A DNA stretch of 64,000 nucleotides from an uncultured Methylophilaceae bacterium. Lineage in GTDB: Bacteria; Pseudomonadota; Gammaproteobacteria; Burkholderiales; Methylophilaceae. Numbering within the stretch: the first letter of the stretch is position 1; each line of letters opens with the position of its first letter. Position numbers and translations under genes: made by a program. The DNA lies in assembly GCA_905182075.1 (NCBI GenBank), contig CAJIZS010000001.1, positions 558,001 to 622,000 on the forward strand. Direction: 5' to 3'. The notes under the pieces were generated by a model. It saw only the letters and a list, made by a program, of their open reading frames with translations. It did no database searches and was not told where the DNA came from. This document shows positions 10,969 through 21,992 of the stretch, piece after piece.

Positions 10969-11897
10969 TTATAAATCTATATTATCTTTATTTTGATTTG
11001 TTTGAGTTACAGCTAAATTATTTTGATTTGTGCCAAGCCAAATGGCCATAGGACAACCAACCATAATTGAAGAATAAATACCAAATAAAATACCAATTGT
11101 TAGAGCCAAAGCAAAATTATGTAAAATTTCACCACCAAAAATTAACATAGCAATTACTACGGTTTGAGTTGATAGGTGAGTCATTATTGTTCGTGACATT
11201 GTTCTTGTTATAGCGTTATTAACAACCTCAGTAACCTTTGCTTTTCGCATTTTTGGCGATCTAAAATTTTCCCTTACTCTGTCAAATACTACTACTGACT
11301 CATTTACAGAGTAACCAAGTACAGCTAGTACCGCGGCTAAAACTGTTAAATTAAATTCCCACTGGAAGTAAGCAAAGAAGCCTAATATTATGATTACGTC
11401 ATGAAGGTTTGCAACAATCGCTGCTACAGCAAATCGCCACTCAAATCGTAGCCATAAATAAACCATTATCCCCAAGCAAACAAATAATATAGCAAGTGCA
11501 CCATCTTCATAAAGCTCATCACCAACTTGTGAGCCTACAGATTCGACTCTTTTAATCTCAACTGAGGAATCTTTTATCCGAAGTGCGCTTGCTACTTTTT
11601 CAGATAAATCAGCAATTGATAAATTGTCAGTTAATGGAAGTCTAATCAATGCATCTTTAGAAGTTCCAAAATTTTGAACTTGTGAATCCTTAATATCAAT
11701 TTCATCTAAAGTCGATCTAATGCTTTCTATGTTTATGGATTTACTTAATAATAAGTGTATTGTTACTGAGAAGATCGATGGCTCATCTTTTCACGTAAAG
11801 AGAAATAAAACTGATTTTTCATACTTTAAATCAGGCTCACAGAAGTTTTTCTGTAACTCATAAAGGGTATATCTTTTTTTACTCTAAAAATTTCCAT
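10969..11897 (-). CDS. secF: Protein translocase subunit SecF, N-terminal part disrupted
   Basis: Integral membrane partner of SecD that uses proton motive force to complete protein export. The C-terminal 226 residues are clean (GVNESVVVFDRVREN is present as GYSVNESVVVFDRVREN; TRTMSRTIMTHLSTQ). The start MEIFRVKKDIPFMSYRK is in another frame. Between about 11740 and 11855 the sequence does not encode the expected first transmembrane helix and DFTGG motif and contains stops in all frames, so this stretch is either badly read or foreign. SIRSTLDEIDIKDSQVQNFG then resumes the family sequence. It is downstream of secD with a 3-base gap. Confidence 0.88.
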
Positions 11898-11900
11898 AAT

Positions 11901-13748
11901 TTAATTATTCTCAACTTTAAATATTTCACCAATAGAAAGTTTCTTAATTTTTCGCTTATTTCCATAAAGATAATTTACAATGCCACGAGATACAAATATA
12001 GCACTATACATCGACGTTAAAATACCTAAAACATGAACAACAGCAAACCCTTTAATTGGACCAGATCCAAACATAAATAGTGCCAACCCAGCAATGATTT
12101 CTTACTTCTTCAGCAAAGCGCATTGTTCCCCATGCTTTTTCATATCCCATATGAATACTTGCCTGAGGTGTATTACCATTTCTAATTTCATCACGAATAC
12201 GCTCATTAATAAGTACATTTGCGTCAATTGCCATACCTAGAGTTAGAGCAATCGCCGCCAGTCCGGGTAAGGTGAGGGTTGCCTGTATTGCTGATAACAG
12301 AGCTACTAAAAATAATAGGTTTACTGATAATCCAATAACAGAAATTACCCCAAATAACATATAGTAAATTATCATTAAAATTACAATTGCAACAAAACCC
12401 CATATCGTAGATTGAATCCCTTTGGTGATGTTTTCTTTACCCATACTTGGTCCAACTGTTCTTTCTTCAATTATTTCCATTGGCGCTGCTAGAGAACCTG
12501 CCCGTAAAAGTAATGCAATATCTGTAGCTTCTTGCGTGTTTCTCATGCCTGTTATCTGAACTCGACCACCACCTATCTCACTTTTAATTACAGGAGCTGT
12601 GATAACTTCAATTAAATTTTTCTCAATAAGTAATAGGGCTATTTTTTTCCCAACATTTTCCCTGGTTATTTCTTTGAAAATATTTGATCCTGCGCCATCT
12701 AAAGTTATTGAAACTACTGATTGACCAGTTTGTGAGTCGACACTAGGAAGCATCCTCTAACCTTTCCCCCGTTAAAATTACTTCTTTTTTTACTAAGAGA
12801 GGATTCCCAGAACGATCATAATAGAGTTCAGTGCCGGGTGGTAGTTGTCCATTCTCCGCCTTCTCTATGGTGTGATGTTCTTGAATTAGCCTCTAATCTA
12901 AATTCTAAATTAGCAGTTTTACCAATAATTTTTTTGGCTGCCGTAGTATCTTGAACCCCAGGAAGCTCAACAACTATTCTGCTGCTGCCTTGACGCTGAA
13001 CGATTGGTTCGGATACACCTAGCTCATTAACCCTGTTTCGTAAGGTCATTAAGTTTTGACCAACCGCATAATCTCTGATTTCTTTTTTAGTTTTTTCACT
13101 GATAATAATTTTAAGTAATTGTTCATTATTAATTTTCATTTCCTTGAAGTCAAAATCAGGATTAATATCGCGGATAATATTTTTACCATCCTTAAGGTCT
13201 TGATCTGTTTTAAATTTTATCTGTATAACATCATTATTTTTTTTAGCATCATAGTATGCGACCCGGTCTTTCCTTAACTCAGTTCTTATATCCCTAAGGT
13301 ATCCACCTGTTGTTTTTTCTAAGGCTGTTGTGAGATCAACTTGCATTAAAAAGTGAACCCCACCCCTTAAGTCCAAACCTAAGTACATTGGAAGTGCCCC
13401 AATTTTTGTGAGCCAATTGGGAGAATTAGAAATTAAATTTAAGGCAACCACGTATTGATTGCCCAGACTATCTTCAATAACAGTTTTGGCTTTTAATTGA
13501 TCTTCAGCAGATTCAAGTTTTACTTTAATGCTCGATGGCTCGTAAATTAAACCCCTATTATTTAAATTTTCTAGGTTTAATTTTGATTCAACTATCTTTA
13601 AAACAGATGACTCTATTTTATCACCTGATTTGAGTGGCATTATTTGGATTGCATAAGATTCGCCATAAAAATTTGGAGTGACATAGATTAAACTTAAACC
13701 TATTGTAAGTAAGATTAAAAAGTACTTCCATCTTGAGTATTGATTCAT
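11901..13748 (-). CDS. secD: Protein translocase subunit SecD, frameshifted
   Basis: Six-helix membrane component of SecDF. The first part shows the N-terminal helix, the periplasmic P1 domain and YLGLDLRGGVHFLMQ. The second contains the head subdomain (LDGAGSNIFKEIT), LRAGSLAAPM and the transmembrane block ending in LGMAIDANVLINERIR. The third resumes at GSGPIKGFAVVHVLGI. Frame changes lie near 12770-12830 and 12085-12100. Combined length of about 616 codons equals Escherichia coli SecD. Operon order tgt-yajC-secD-secF is the standard proteobacterial one. Confidence 0.95.
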
Positions 13749-13773
13749 TAAAGTTTATTGAGAATATTAAAAT

Positions 13774-14055
13774 CTAAATTGATTTAATAGTTCCTTTTTC
13801 AAGTTTTGTTTGGATAGTTTGTTTTTGAATTTTTAATTCGACATTCTTACTGACTTCGACAATGGCAAATTGATTGTTAATTTTGGTAACTTTTCCAAGG
13901 ATACCTCCACTTGTTGATATTTCGTCCCCAGACTTTAATTCATCAAGCATCAACTTATGCGCTTTTGCTTGCTTCATTTGCGGCCTGATTAACATAAAAT
14001 AAAATAATACAAAAATTACAATAAATGGTAAAAGATTAGCAAGTCCTTCGTTCAC
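13774..14055 (-). CDS. yajC: Preprotein translocase accessory subunit YajC
   Basis: Intact 93-residue small membrane protein. One transmembrane helix at about residues 8-24 (PFIVIFVLFYFMLIRPQ) is followed by a cytoplasmic domain with the family motif GDEISTSGGILGKV. It associates with SecDF-YidC. It sits between tgt and secD in the conserved operon. The start codon ATG at 14053-14055 is preceded by AGAGGATAT, an acceptable ribosome binding site. Confidence 0.95.
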   Translation of the reverse strand: MNEGLANLLPFIVIFVLFYFMLIRPQMKQAKAHKLMLDELKSGDEISTSGGILGKVTKINNQFAIVEVSKNVELKIQKQTIQTKLEKGTIKSI

Positions 14056-14124
14056 AATATATATCCTCTAAAAAAGCATGATTCTATCATAAGTTAAGCC
14101 TCTATTCACTAGACTTACGGGTTT

Positions 14125-15196
<1,072 letters not shown>

Positions 15197-15319
15197 TTTA
15201 ATAAATAATAATTAGTAATTAAATTTAAGTACATTATAGATATAATTTTTCAATTGAAAGTTTAATATCATTTGAAAGATAAAATTTAGTTCTTATATTT
15301 TTACAACAAACGAAAAAAT

Positions 15320-16086
15320 AAAAAAAGACCTATAGGCAAAAAAAGTTTTTATTTATTGCCTAATATTTTAACAACGGCGCCTTATTTGCTGGTTTTTATG
15401 CAATCGTCCAGTCAATGAATGGAGCATATGATCACGCATCAATTGCAATTTTTGTCGCTTTAATTTTAGATGGGCTAGATGGCAGGGTAGCTAGAATGAC
15501 AAATACTCAAAGTGCATTTGGTGCAGAGTATGACAGTCTTTCTGATATGGTATCTTTTGGAGTAGCTCCTGCTTTAGTAATATATGTTTGGGCTTTAAAT
15601 CCATTAGGTAAGTTAGGCTGGATTGCAGCTTTCGTTTATTGTACATGCGCGGCTTTCAGGCTAGCAAGATTCAATGTAAAGCTAGATTTAGATAATAAGA
15701 AATTTTTTTCTGGTCTACCTTCTCCTGCTGCAGCTACATTACTTGCAAGTTTTATTTGGATATCATTCGATAATGGCATAAGTGGTAACGATACATTTTT
15801 GGGTTTTTTCCAGATGCAGTGGTTTGCTTGGATTTTAACTGTTTTTACAGCTCTTTCGATGGCTTCTGATTTAAAGTATTACAGCGGGAAGGATCTTAAT
15901 TTTAGAAAAAGTCAGCCGTTTGTAGCAATCTTAGTTATTGTTTTAATTTTTGGAATAATTTCACATAACCCAGCTGAAATTATTTTCCTGATCTCATTTG
16001 GATATGCTCTTTCGGGACCTTATGATTACTTGAGAAAAAAGCTAAAAGATAAAGAAAGGATATGGGATGACGAATTCCTTAAATAA
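15320..16086 (+). CDS. pssA: CDP-diacylglycerol-serine O-phosphatidyltransferase, 5' end frameshifted
   Basis: Inner-membrane enzyme making phosphatidylserine, precursor of phosphatidylethanolamine. The CDP-alcohol phosphotransferase motif is clear: [12 protein letters not shown] through GAEYDSLSD (aspartates and DGxxAR). The first about 30 residues ([15 protein letters not shown]) are in other frames upstream of 15415 and no clean start codon is visible, so the start is approximate. Five or more transmembrane helices follow. The 3' end overlaps leuA by 20 bases; pssA-leuA adjacency is common in Betaproteobacteria. Confidence 0.88.
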
Positions 16087-17580
16087 TAAGCTAATTATCT
16101 TTGATACCACGCTAAGAGACGGCGAACAAAGCCCTGGCGCTTCTATGACTCAAGAAGAAAAAATAAGAATCGCAAAGCAATTAGAAAGATTGGGAGTAGA
16201 TATAATAGAAGCTGGTTTTCCAATTGCATCTCCTGGGGGATTTTGATTCAATTAATGCTATTGCTAAAACTATTGAAAAAGCTACTATCTGCTCTCTTGC
16301 TAGAGCTATTGAAGCAGATATAGTTAAAGCCGGGGCTGCAATTAAGCCAGCAAAAAATAAAAGAATACATACCTTTTATTGCCACAAGTAAAATTCATAT
16401 GGAAAATAACAATAATAGTGGAGATATAAGCAAATGCCCTTTAGGGGGGTTGAGGCTGTTAAATGGGCATTGGAGTATACAGATGATGTTGAATTTTCAG
16501 CTGAAGATGCTGTGAGATCTGATATTAACTTTCTTATAGAGGTATTCGATGCCGTAATTCAAGCGGGTGCGAAGACAATTAATGTTCCAGATACAGTGGG
16601 TTATTCAGTACCAGAATTTTGGGGGCAAAGAATAAAGACTCTAATCGGCAAAGTTCCTAATTCAAAAAATGTTATTTGGTCTACTCATTGTCACAACGAT
16701 CTTGGGATGGCAGTTGCCAATTCATTATCTGCTGGTGTAAATGGTTTGCATTTGACTATTAACGGAATGGGAGAGCGTGCCGGAAATGCCCGCCCTTGAA
16801 GAAATTGTAATGGCTATAAGAACTAGAAATGATTTATTAAATGTTGAGACAAGAATCGACCCAGTGCATATAGTGCCAACTTCAAAATTAGTTTCTACAA
16901 TAACTGGTTACCCTGTCCAGCCTAACAAAGCAATTGTAGGGGCAAATGCTTTTGCGCATGAGTCTGGGATTCATCAAGATGGAGTTCTTAAACACAGGGA
17001 AACCTATGAGATTATGTTTGCTCAAGATGTGGGGTGGGGAGCTAATAAAATTTCACTTGGAAAGCTTTCAGGAAGAAACGCATTTAAGACTAGATTAGTA
17101 GACTTAGGTATTCAAATAGATTCAGAAGAGCTATTAAATGAAACATTTAATCGGTTTAAGTTGTTAGCAGATAAAAAATCTCAAATATTTGATGAGGATA
17201 TTCATGCATTAGTTGGTAGAGAAAATATTACGGAATCAGTTGATAGGTTTAAGTTGGTATCACTTAAATCTACGTCAGAGTCTGGAAAAGCACCTTGTTC
17301 TGATATTGTAATGACAGTGGATGAAATAAAACATTCTTCAAAAGCTGAAGGAGGCGGTCCGGTTGATGCAACATTTAAAGCAATCGAACTGGTAGTGAAA
17401 TCAAGTGCAGAGCTTCTTTTATTTTCAGTTAATAATATTACTTCTGGCACAGATTCCCAAGGTGTAGTGATTGTTAGGCTTGAAAGTGGTGGCCGCATTG
17501 TGAATGGCCAGGGGTCAGATACAGATATTGTTTTTGCTTCTGCTAAAGCTTACATGAATGCTTTAAATAAACTTTTCTAA
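16067..17580 (+). CDS. leuA: 2-isopropylmalate synthase, frameshifted
   Basis: First enzyme of leucine synthesis, condensing acetyl-CoA with 2-oxoisovalerate. The catalytic motif [16 protein letters not shown] opens the protein. [14 protein letters not shown] binds the metal, and [24 protein letters not shown] and the C-terminal regulatory LeuA domain follow. Breaks lie near 16238, around 16370-16435 (about 45 bases read poorly: [10 protein letters not shown] instead of the expected IHMxxKL) and near 16790. Combined length, about 504 codons, fits the family. The start overlaps pssA. [19 protein letters not shown] marks a proper C-terminus. Confidence 0.94.
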
Positions 17581-17619
17581 ACACGAGCGAGAACACCCGC
17601 AGGTTTAATAGGATTTCCT

Positions 17620-18282
17620 TTGAATTTAGCTATATTTGACCTTGACAATACTTTGCTTGATGGCGACTCTGATTATAATTGGGGTCTATTTTTGAGTAGA
17701 AAAGGAATTGTAGATCGCATCTCTCATGAAGCGCAAAATCAACAATATTATGAAGACTATCAGGCTGGTAAATTAGATATATATAGATTTACAGAGTTTC
17801 AGTTTAAGGTTTTAAAAGATAACTCTAGAGAAATTTTAGATCAACTACGAGCTGAGTATATCGACACCGTTGTTTTGCCAATGATAACAAAAAAATCTTT
17901 CGCATTAGTTAGTAAGCATAAAAATTTACAAGACCAGTTATTAATTATCACAGCCACTAGTAGCTATATCACTAAACCCATCGGACTTCTTTTTGGGATA
18001 AATGACTTAATTGGAACTGATCCAGAAGAAGTTAATGGTAAATTCACAGGGAAAGTAAGCGGGATTCCATCCTTCAGGGAAGGAAAGATAAAAAGGTTGG
18101 AAAGCTGGTTATCTGATAAAGGCTTAAAGTTAACTGATTTTGATAAAACATACTTTTACAGTGACTCTAAAAATGACATACCTTTATTGGAGAAAGTCAG
18201 TCATCCTGTCGTTGTTAATGCTGATGACGAATTAATGAGTTTAGCAAAGAAAAGAAAATGGCCGTCAATAAATCTACGTTGA
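17620..18282 (+). CDS. HAD-superfamily phosphatase (SerB-like, subfamily IB)
   Basis: Intact 220-residue haloacid-dehalogenase protein. Motif I is FDLDNTLLDGDSDY (nucleophile aspartate), motif II lies in LLIITATSSYIT, and motif III/IV is YFYSDSKNDIPLLEKV. The cap region is of the phosphoserine-phosphatase-like type. Family members with this opening are annotated as histidinol-phosphatase-like or phosphoserine-phosphatase-like; the substrate is not determined. The start is TTG with AGGATTT upstream. It follows leuA at 39 bases and is convergent, stop to stop, with the next gene. Confidence 0.85.
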   Translation: MNLAIFDLDNTLLDGDSDYNWGLFLSRKGIVDRISHEAQNQQYYEDYQAGKLDIYRFTEFQFKVLKDNSREILDQLRAEYIDTVVLPMITKKSFALVSKHKNLQDQLLIITATSSYITKPIGLLFGINDLIGTDPEEVNGKFTGKVSGIPSFREGKIKRLESWLSDKGLKLTDFDKTYFYSDSKNDIPLLEKVSHPVVVNADDELMSLAKKRKWPSINLR

Positions 18283-19080
18283 TTATCTTTTAAGAAGAAC
18301 CTCTAAAACAAACTTAGTCCCTAGGTAAGCTAGGAAAAGAAATGCAAAAGCTACCAAGGAGATAACTATCGCTTTTTTACCTCGCCAACCATAGGCTATC
18401 CTTCCAAATAACAGCGTTGCGTATGACAACCAAGCAAATAATGAAAATACTAATTTATGATTCAATATAATTGAATTACCAAAAATATAATTAGAAAATA
18501 AAAATCCTGAAACAAGCGTTAGAGAAAGAAGTGTAAAGCCAATCCAGTAGAATTTAAATAAAATGGACTCCATACTTAATAGTGATAGGTTACTCTTTAA
18601 AATAAGGGAAGTTAGTCTTGGTGGATGAAGATTTTCTTCAAAGCACAATAAAAAGAATGACAAAATTGCTCCAAAAGCAAGCAAGCTATATGAAATTATT
18701 GCCATCATAATATGAATAGTTGCATTTACTGATAAATAGTTAATAACGTAATGATCTTGCTGCAATATCGGGTGACAAGCAAGTATAAAAATTGCAGGAA
18801 CAAGAGAAAATAGTTCTAAACCTTTAAGCGTAGCTTGCAGATTTAGGATTAAAGATATTAAGATAATGAATAAAGTAATAATTAAAAAAGTGTTGGCAAA
18901 ATTCAAATTAAAACCGTTTGAAAAAGTTGCAATATAAATAAAAAATGTATGGAATAATATGCCTATGCCTATCAATTTCTTAATTGTTCGTGTGTTTGGT
19001 TTGGCTAAATTGAAAATAATTGCAACAGATGGTATTGCGTAAAAAAATATAGAGGCTATTAGTAAAATCCAGTAGTTCAT
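18283..19080 (-). CDS. CcsA/YpjD-family cytochrome c assembly-like membrane protein
   Basis: Intact polytopic membrane protein with about eight helices. The C-terminal half matches the CcsA/ResC-like family (LSVNATIHIMMAIISYSLLAFGA, LNHKLVFSLFAWLSYATLLFGR, YGWRGKKAI). It is encoded divergently from ffh, the common proteobacterial arrangement. Starts at 19122 or 19137 are possible; I prefer 19080 because the family starts at this helix. Function in haem handling is inferred from the family only. Confidence 0.85.
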   Translation of the reverse strand: MNYWILLIASIFFYAIPSVAIIFNLAKPNTRTIKKLIGIGILFHTFFIYIATFSNGFNLNFANTFLIITLFIILISLILNLQATLKGLELFSLVPAIFILACHPILQQDHYVINYLSVNATIHIMMAIISYSLLAFGAILSFFLLCFEENLHPPRLTSLILKSNLSLLSMESILFKFYWIGFTLLSLTLVSGFLFSNYIFGNSIILNHKLVFSLFAWLSYATLLFGRIAYGWRGKKAIVISLVAFAFLFLAYLGTKFVLEVLLKR

Positions 19081-19150
19081 ATTTATTAAATTTTTAATTA
19101 AGTGATAAAGGTCATTATCCATTTCAACAATTAACAAATTAATAAACTTT

Positions 19151-20503
19151 ATGCTTGAAAATTTAACAGAGCGCCTTCAGTCAGTAATTAAAACAATCCG
19201 CGGCCAAGCAAGGTTTACCGAGGAGAATATTGGTGATGCAATGCGAGAGGTAAGAATTGCATTAATTGAAGCTGATGTTGCACTTCCTGTAGTTAAATAT
19301 TTTATCAATACAGTTAAAGAGAAGGTTCTAGGAGCTGAAGTCCTAGAAAGCGTTGCCCCTGGCCAAGCGATTATTAAGATTGTTCAGGATGAACTTACTA
19401 GTCTCATGGGGTCTGAAAATTCAGAATTAAATATTGCTGCTAAGCCCCCTGTTGTTATACTAATGGCTGGTCTCCAGGGATCAGGGAAAACCACTACATC
19501 TGCTAAGTTAGCTAAAATACTTAAAGAAAAAAAGAAAAAAGTTTTATTGGTTAGTGCTGATGTTTATAGACCAGCTGCTATAGAACAACTGAAAACATTA
19601 GCATTAGATTTAGAGGTTGAGTGTTTTGATTCATCAATCAAAGATAAGCCTAATAAAATTGCACTTAACGCTCTAGAGTACTCAAAAAAACATTTCTTTG
19701 ATTTAATAATCTTTGATACTGCTGGCCGCTTAGGTATTGATGAAAAGATGATGAAAGAATTAAAACAATTACATAAGACACTGTCTCCTTCAGAGACCTT
19801 ATTTGTTGTTGATGCTATGACAGGCCAAGATGCTGTTAATACTGCTAAGGCCTTCAATGATTCATTACCTTTGACTGGAGTTGTCCTTACAAAAGTAGAT
19901 GGAGATTCTCGAGGGGGTGCAGCTTTATCGGTAAGATACGTCACAGGAAAACCTATAAAATTCATTGGTGTTAGCGAAAAGATTGATGGCTTGGAGCCGT
20001 TTTATCCTGAGCGCATATCATCTCGTATATTGGGTATGGGAGATATTGTAGGGCTGGTTGAGGAAGCACAAAAAAATGTTGATAAAAAAGAAGCTGAGAA
20101 ATTAGCCGAGAAAGTTAAATCAGGTAAGAATTTTGATCTAGATGATTTTAAGAGCCAAATAGCCCAGATGAAAAAAATGGGAGGAGTTGGTGCAATGATG
20201 GATAAAATGCCCTCTCAGATTTCAGCAGCAGCAGGTAAAATTAACCCTGAAGAGGGCGACAAGTCTTTAATACAAATCGAAGCAATTATTAATTCAATGA
20301 CAAAGCTAGAAAAGACAAAACCTGAAATCATTAAAGCAAAGAGAAAGATCAGGATAGCCAATGGTTCAGGAGTTCAAGTTCAAGATGTCAATAAGTTATT
20401 AAAGCAATTTGTAGAAATGCAGAAAATGATGAAAATGTTTTCTAAAGGTGGTATTGGAAAGTTAATGAGAGGGTTATCTGGAAAACTTCCAGGAATGAAT
20501 TAG
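19151..20503 (+). CDS. ffh: Signal recognition particle protein Ffh (SRP54)
   Basis: Intact 450-residue GTPase. The N domain (MLENLTERLQSVIKTIRG) precedes the G domain with GLQGSGKTTTSAKLA, DTAGRL, TKVDGDSRGGAAL and the closing FIGVSEKIDGLEPFYPERI. The methionine-rich M domain at residues about 320-450 binds 4.5S RNA and signal sequences (MMKMFSKGGIGKLMRG). It targets membrane proteins to the Sec translocon. The ATG at 19151 is only 70 bases from the divergent gene. tRNA-Lys follows 66 bases downstream. The absence of frameshifts here contrasts with many neighbours. Confidence 0.97.
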   Translation: MLENLTERLQSVIKTIRGQARFTEENIGDAMREVRIALIEADVALPVVKYFINTVKEKVLGAEVLESVAPGQAIIKIVQDELTSLMGSENSELNIAAKPPVVILMAGLQGSGKTTTSAKLAKILKEKKKKVLLVSADVYRPAAIEQLKTLALDLEVECFDSSIKDKPNKIALNALEYSKKHFFDLIIFDTAGRLGIDEKMMKELKQLHKTLSPSETLFVVDAMTGQDAVNTAKAFNDSLPLTGVVLTKVDGDSRGGAALSVRYVTGKPIKFIGVSEKIDGLEPFYPERISSRILGMGDIVGLVEEAQKNVDKKEAEKLAEKVKSGKNFDLDDFKSQIAQMKKMGGVGAMMDKMPSQISAAAGKINPEEGDKSLIQIEAIINSMTKLEKTKPEIIKAKRKIRIANGSGVQVQDVNKLLKQFVEMQKMMKMFSKGGIGKLMRGLSGKLPGMN

Positions 20504-20524
20504 TCATTAAATTTAATTATTAGA

Positions 20525-20553
20525 TTGACCAGACAACGTTATTACTGGATAAT
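20525..20553 (+). promoter_or_regulatory. Sigma-70 promoter of tRNA-Lys
   Basis: TTGACC at 20525-20530 and GATAAT at 20548-20553 are separated by exactly 17 bases, about 16 bases upstream of the tRNA. This is a near-consensus arrangement and suggests the tRNA is independently transcribed, not only by read-through from ffh. Confidence 0.6.
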
Positions 20554-20569
20554 TCTTGGGCGAAGAGAC

Positions 20570-20643
20570 GGGTTTAGCTCAGCTGGTAGAGCACCGGACT
20601 TTTAATCCGATGGTCGCGAGTTCGATCCTCGCACTCCCTACCA
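20570..20643 (+). tRNA. tRNA-Lys (anticodon TTT)
   Basis: TTTAGCTCAGCTGG forms the D arm, the anticodon loop is CTTTTAA (anticodon TTT) on the stem CGGA/TCCG, and GGTCGCGAGTTCGATCCTCGC forms variable and T arms. CCA is encoded. The 5' acceptor strand (GGGT) is two bases short of pairing with the 3' strand (ACTCCCT); a missing AG after GGG would restore it. This probably reflects an indel, as in surrounding genes. Confidence 0.88.
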
Positions 20644-20687
20644 ATTTTTTCTGTTAGGTTTAGAACTTGTCTAAAATACCCAACAAT

Positions 20688-20767
20688 AATCTTTTACTTG
20701 ATAATTATCTTGATGGAGCTATAGAAGCAGAGGCTGATGCTATTTGTGATGGAGAGGATGTTTATAT
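20688..20767 (+). other. Carbamoyl-phosphate synthase large-subunit-like fragment
   Basis: About 26 codons read LLLDNYLDGAIEAEADAI then CDGEDVYI, matching the ATP-grasp segment of CarB (YLxxAIEVDVDAISDGxxVYI), normally followed by GIMEHIEEAG, which is absent here. No start or stop is associated. It occupies the place where the 5' end of the MarR-family gene should be. Likely a chimeric patch. Confidence 0.5.
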
Positions 20768-20814
20768 AAATTCAAATTGTAGGAGATGCTTTCTGAAGTT
20801 GTTCCACAATTAAT

Positions 20815-21141
20815 ATCAAAACTAAAGGCATTAAAGCAACAGAAATTGGAGTTGCTTTAAAGCTTGATTTACCAACAATCACTCCAATTCTCCAAAGACT
20901 AGAAGCTCTTAATTTTATAGCTCGTGAACGCTCTAAGGTCGATGAGAGGGTTGTCTTAATTAAGTTAACAAAAGAGGGTTTAGCCCTTGAAGAAAGCATT
21001 GCAGATATCCAGCATAAAGTTGCATGTAAGACTCATCTTTCAGAAATTGAGTTTAAGAGGCTTAAGGCTACATTAAATGACTTAACTGATGCTATGGAAA
21101 TAAACGCAGAAGACCAAATTTTATTAAAACAGTGTAAATAA
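20815..21141 (+). pseudogene. MarR-family regulator, C-terminal two thirds only
   Basis: A 108-residue frame without start codon. It shows the recognition helix and wing of a MarR winged helix (GVALKLDLPTITPILQRLEAL, then ERSKVDERVVLIKLTKEG) and the C-terminal dimerisation helix. The pattern is closest to OhrR-like members, which sense organic peroxide through an N-terminal cysteine, but that part is missing. The 5' third is replaced by unrelated sequence including the CarB-like fragment. A terminator follows immediately. Confidence 0.72.
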
Positions 21142-21147
21142 AAAAAA

Positions 21148-21163
21148 GCTATGTTTACATAGC
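21148..21163 (+). terminator. Bidirectional intrinsic terminator between marR remnant and globin gene
   Basis: GCTATG-TTTA-CATAGC forms a perfect 6-bp hairpin flanked by seven A residues on the left and a CTTTTTT run on the right. It can serve the plus-strand gene ending at 21141 and the minus-strand globin gene ending at 21205. Confidence 0.75.
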
Positions 21164-21204
21164 CTTTTTTAAAGTTAAACCCTTATTTTAATGGTTTATG
21201 TAAA

Positions 21205-21748
21205 TTACTTAATACCATTGAAGGGACTGTTGTAAGGACTCTTATAGCCTGCAATAGGATTTGTTACTATATCGCTTCTGAAGCTTTGAAGATCACCCAT
21301 TAGTTGACTAATTTCATAATCAGGAACATTGAATGCATAGAATGTTTGCAAGCACTCAACCATAATAATATCAAATTCTCGATCGGTTATATTTAGGTGG
21401 GGGTGAGACTCTTTCATGTTTTTACCACGACCAAACTCATCAGGCTGGTAAATTTTAGGACCGCCAGTTCTTTCTACAACCCAGTTAGTTAACATCACCT
21501 TAAAACCAACTTTAGTGTGAGCTGCATCATGAACTGCTTTTAATGCAGGATTTTTATTTAATGCCCTGTTTACATAAATATTATCTACCAACCAATCCAC
21601 TGTTAGAGCGATATTATAAGTACCACCCAATTGAGTATAAATGTGATTCTTCACTTTCACCACCTGCTAACGCAAACGTTGAAAATGATCCCACAATAAA
21701 AATTGCCATTAATGAAGATAACAATTTTATATAGATATTTTTACTCAT
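21205..21748 (-). CDS. Exported group 1 truncated haemoglobin-like protein, one frameshift
   Basis: The N-terminus is a signal peptide (KLLSSLMAIFIVGSFSTFALA, cleavage after ALA), so the product should be periplasmic. The mature part matches trHbN-type globins: LYTQLGG-like start, KVMLTNWVVERTGGPK, then MKESHPHLNIT, in which the first histidine aligns with the proximal haem ligand, and a closing LQSFRSDIV. The frame shifts near 21660-21680 just after the signal peptide. Truncated globins bind haem and act in oxygen or NO chemistry; the exported location is less usual. A Fur box 129 bases upstream suggests iron control. Confidence 0.82.
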
Positions 21749-21876
21749 AATTAATCCCTTATTTATTTAAAAAAGCTTAAATCTATGGTTAATTCTTCCA
21801 TTATTTTAAGCAGGTTTAATATTATTAGCACACAAATGATTAGTACACAAACTATTTTAAGTAATTGTTTTTAAAC

Positions 21877-21895
21877 GATAATACGAATCATTATC
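21877..21895. promoter_or_regulatory. Fur box between globin and protease genes
   Basis: GATAATACGAATCATTATC matches the 19-base Fur consensus (GATAATGATAATCATTATC) at all but a few central positions and is a near-palindrome. It lies in the 244-base divergent intergenic region, about 129 bases from the globin start and 98 from the protease start. Both genes could be iron-repressed. Assignment rests on the motif alone. Confidence 0.7.
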
Positions 21896-21992
21896 ATTTA
21901 CAACTATGAAATTGTTATGGACTTATTAAAATTTTATTTAAAAAAATAAAATAGCATGGAATTTTATTAAACTTTTTGACTCATAACAAGGT

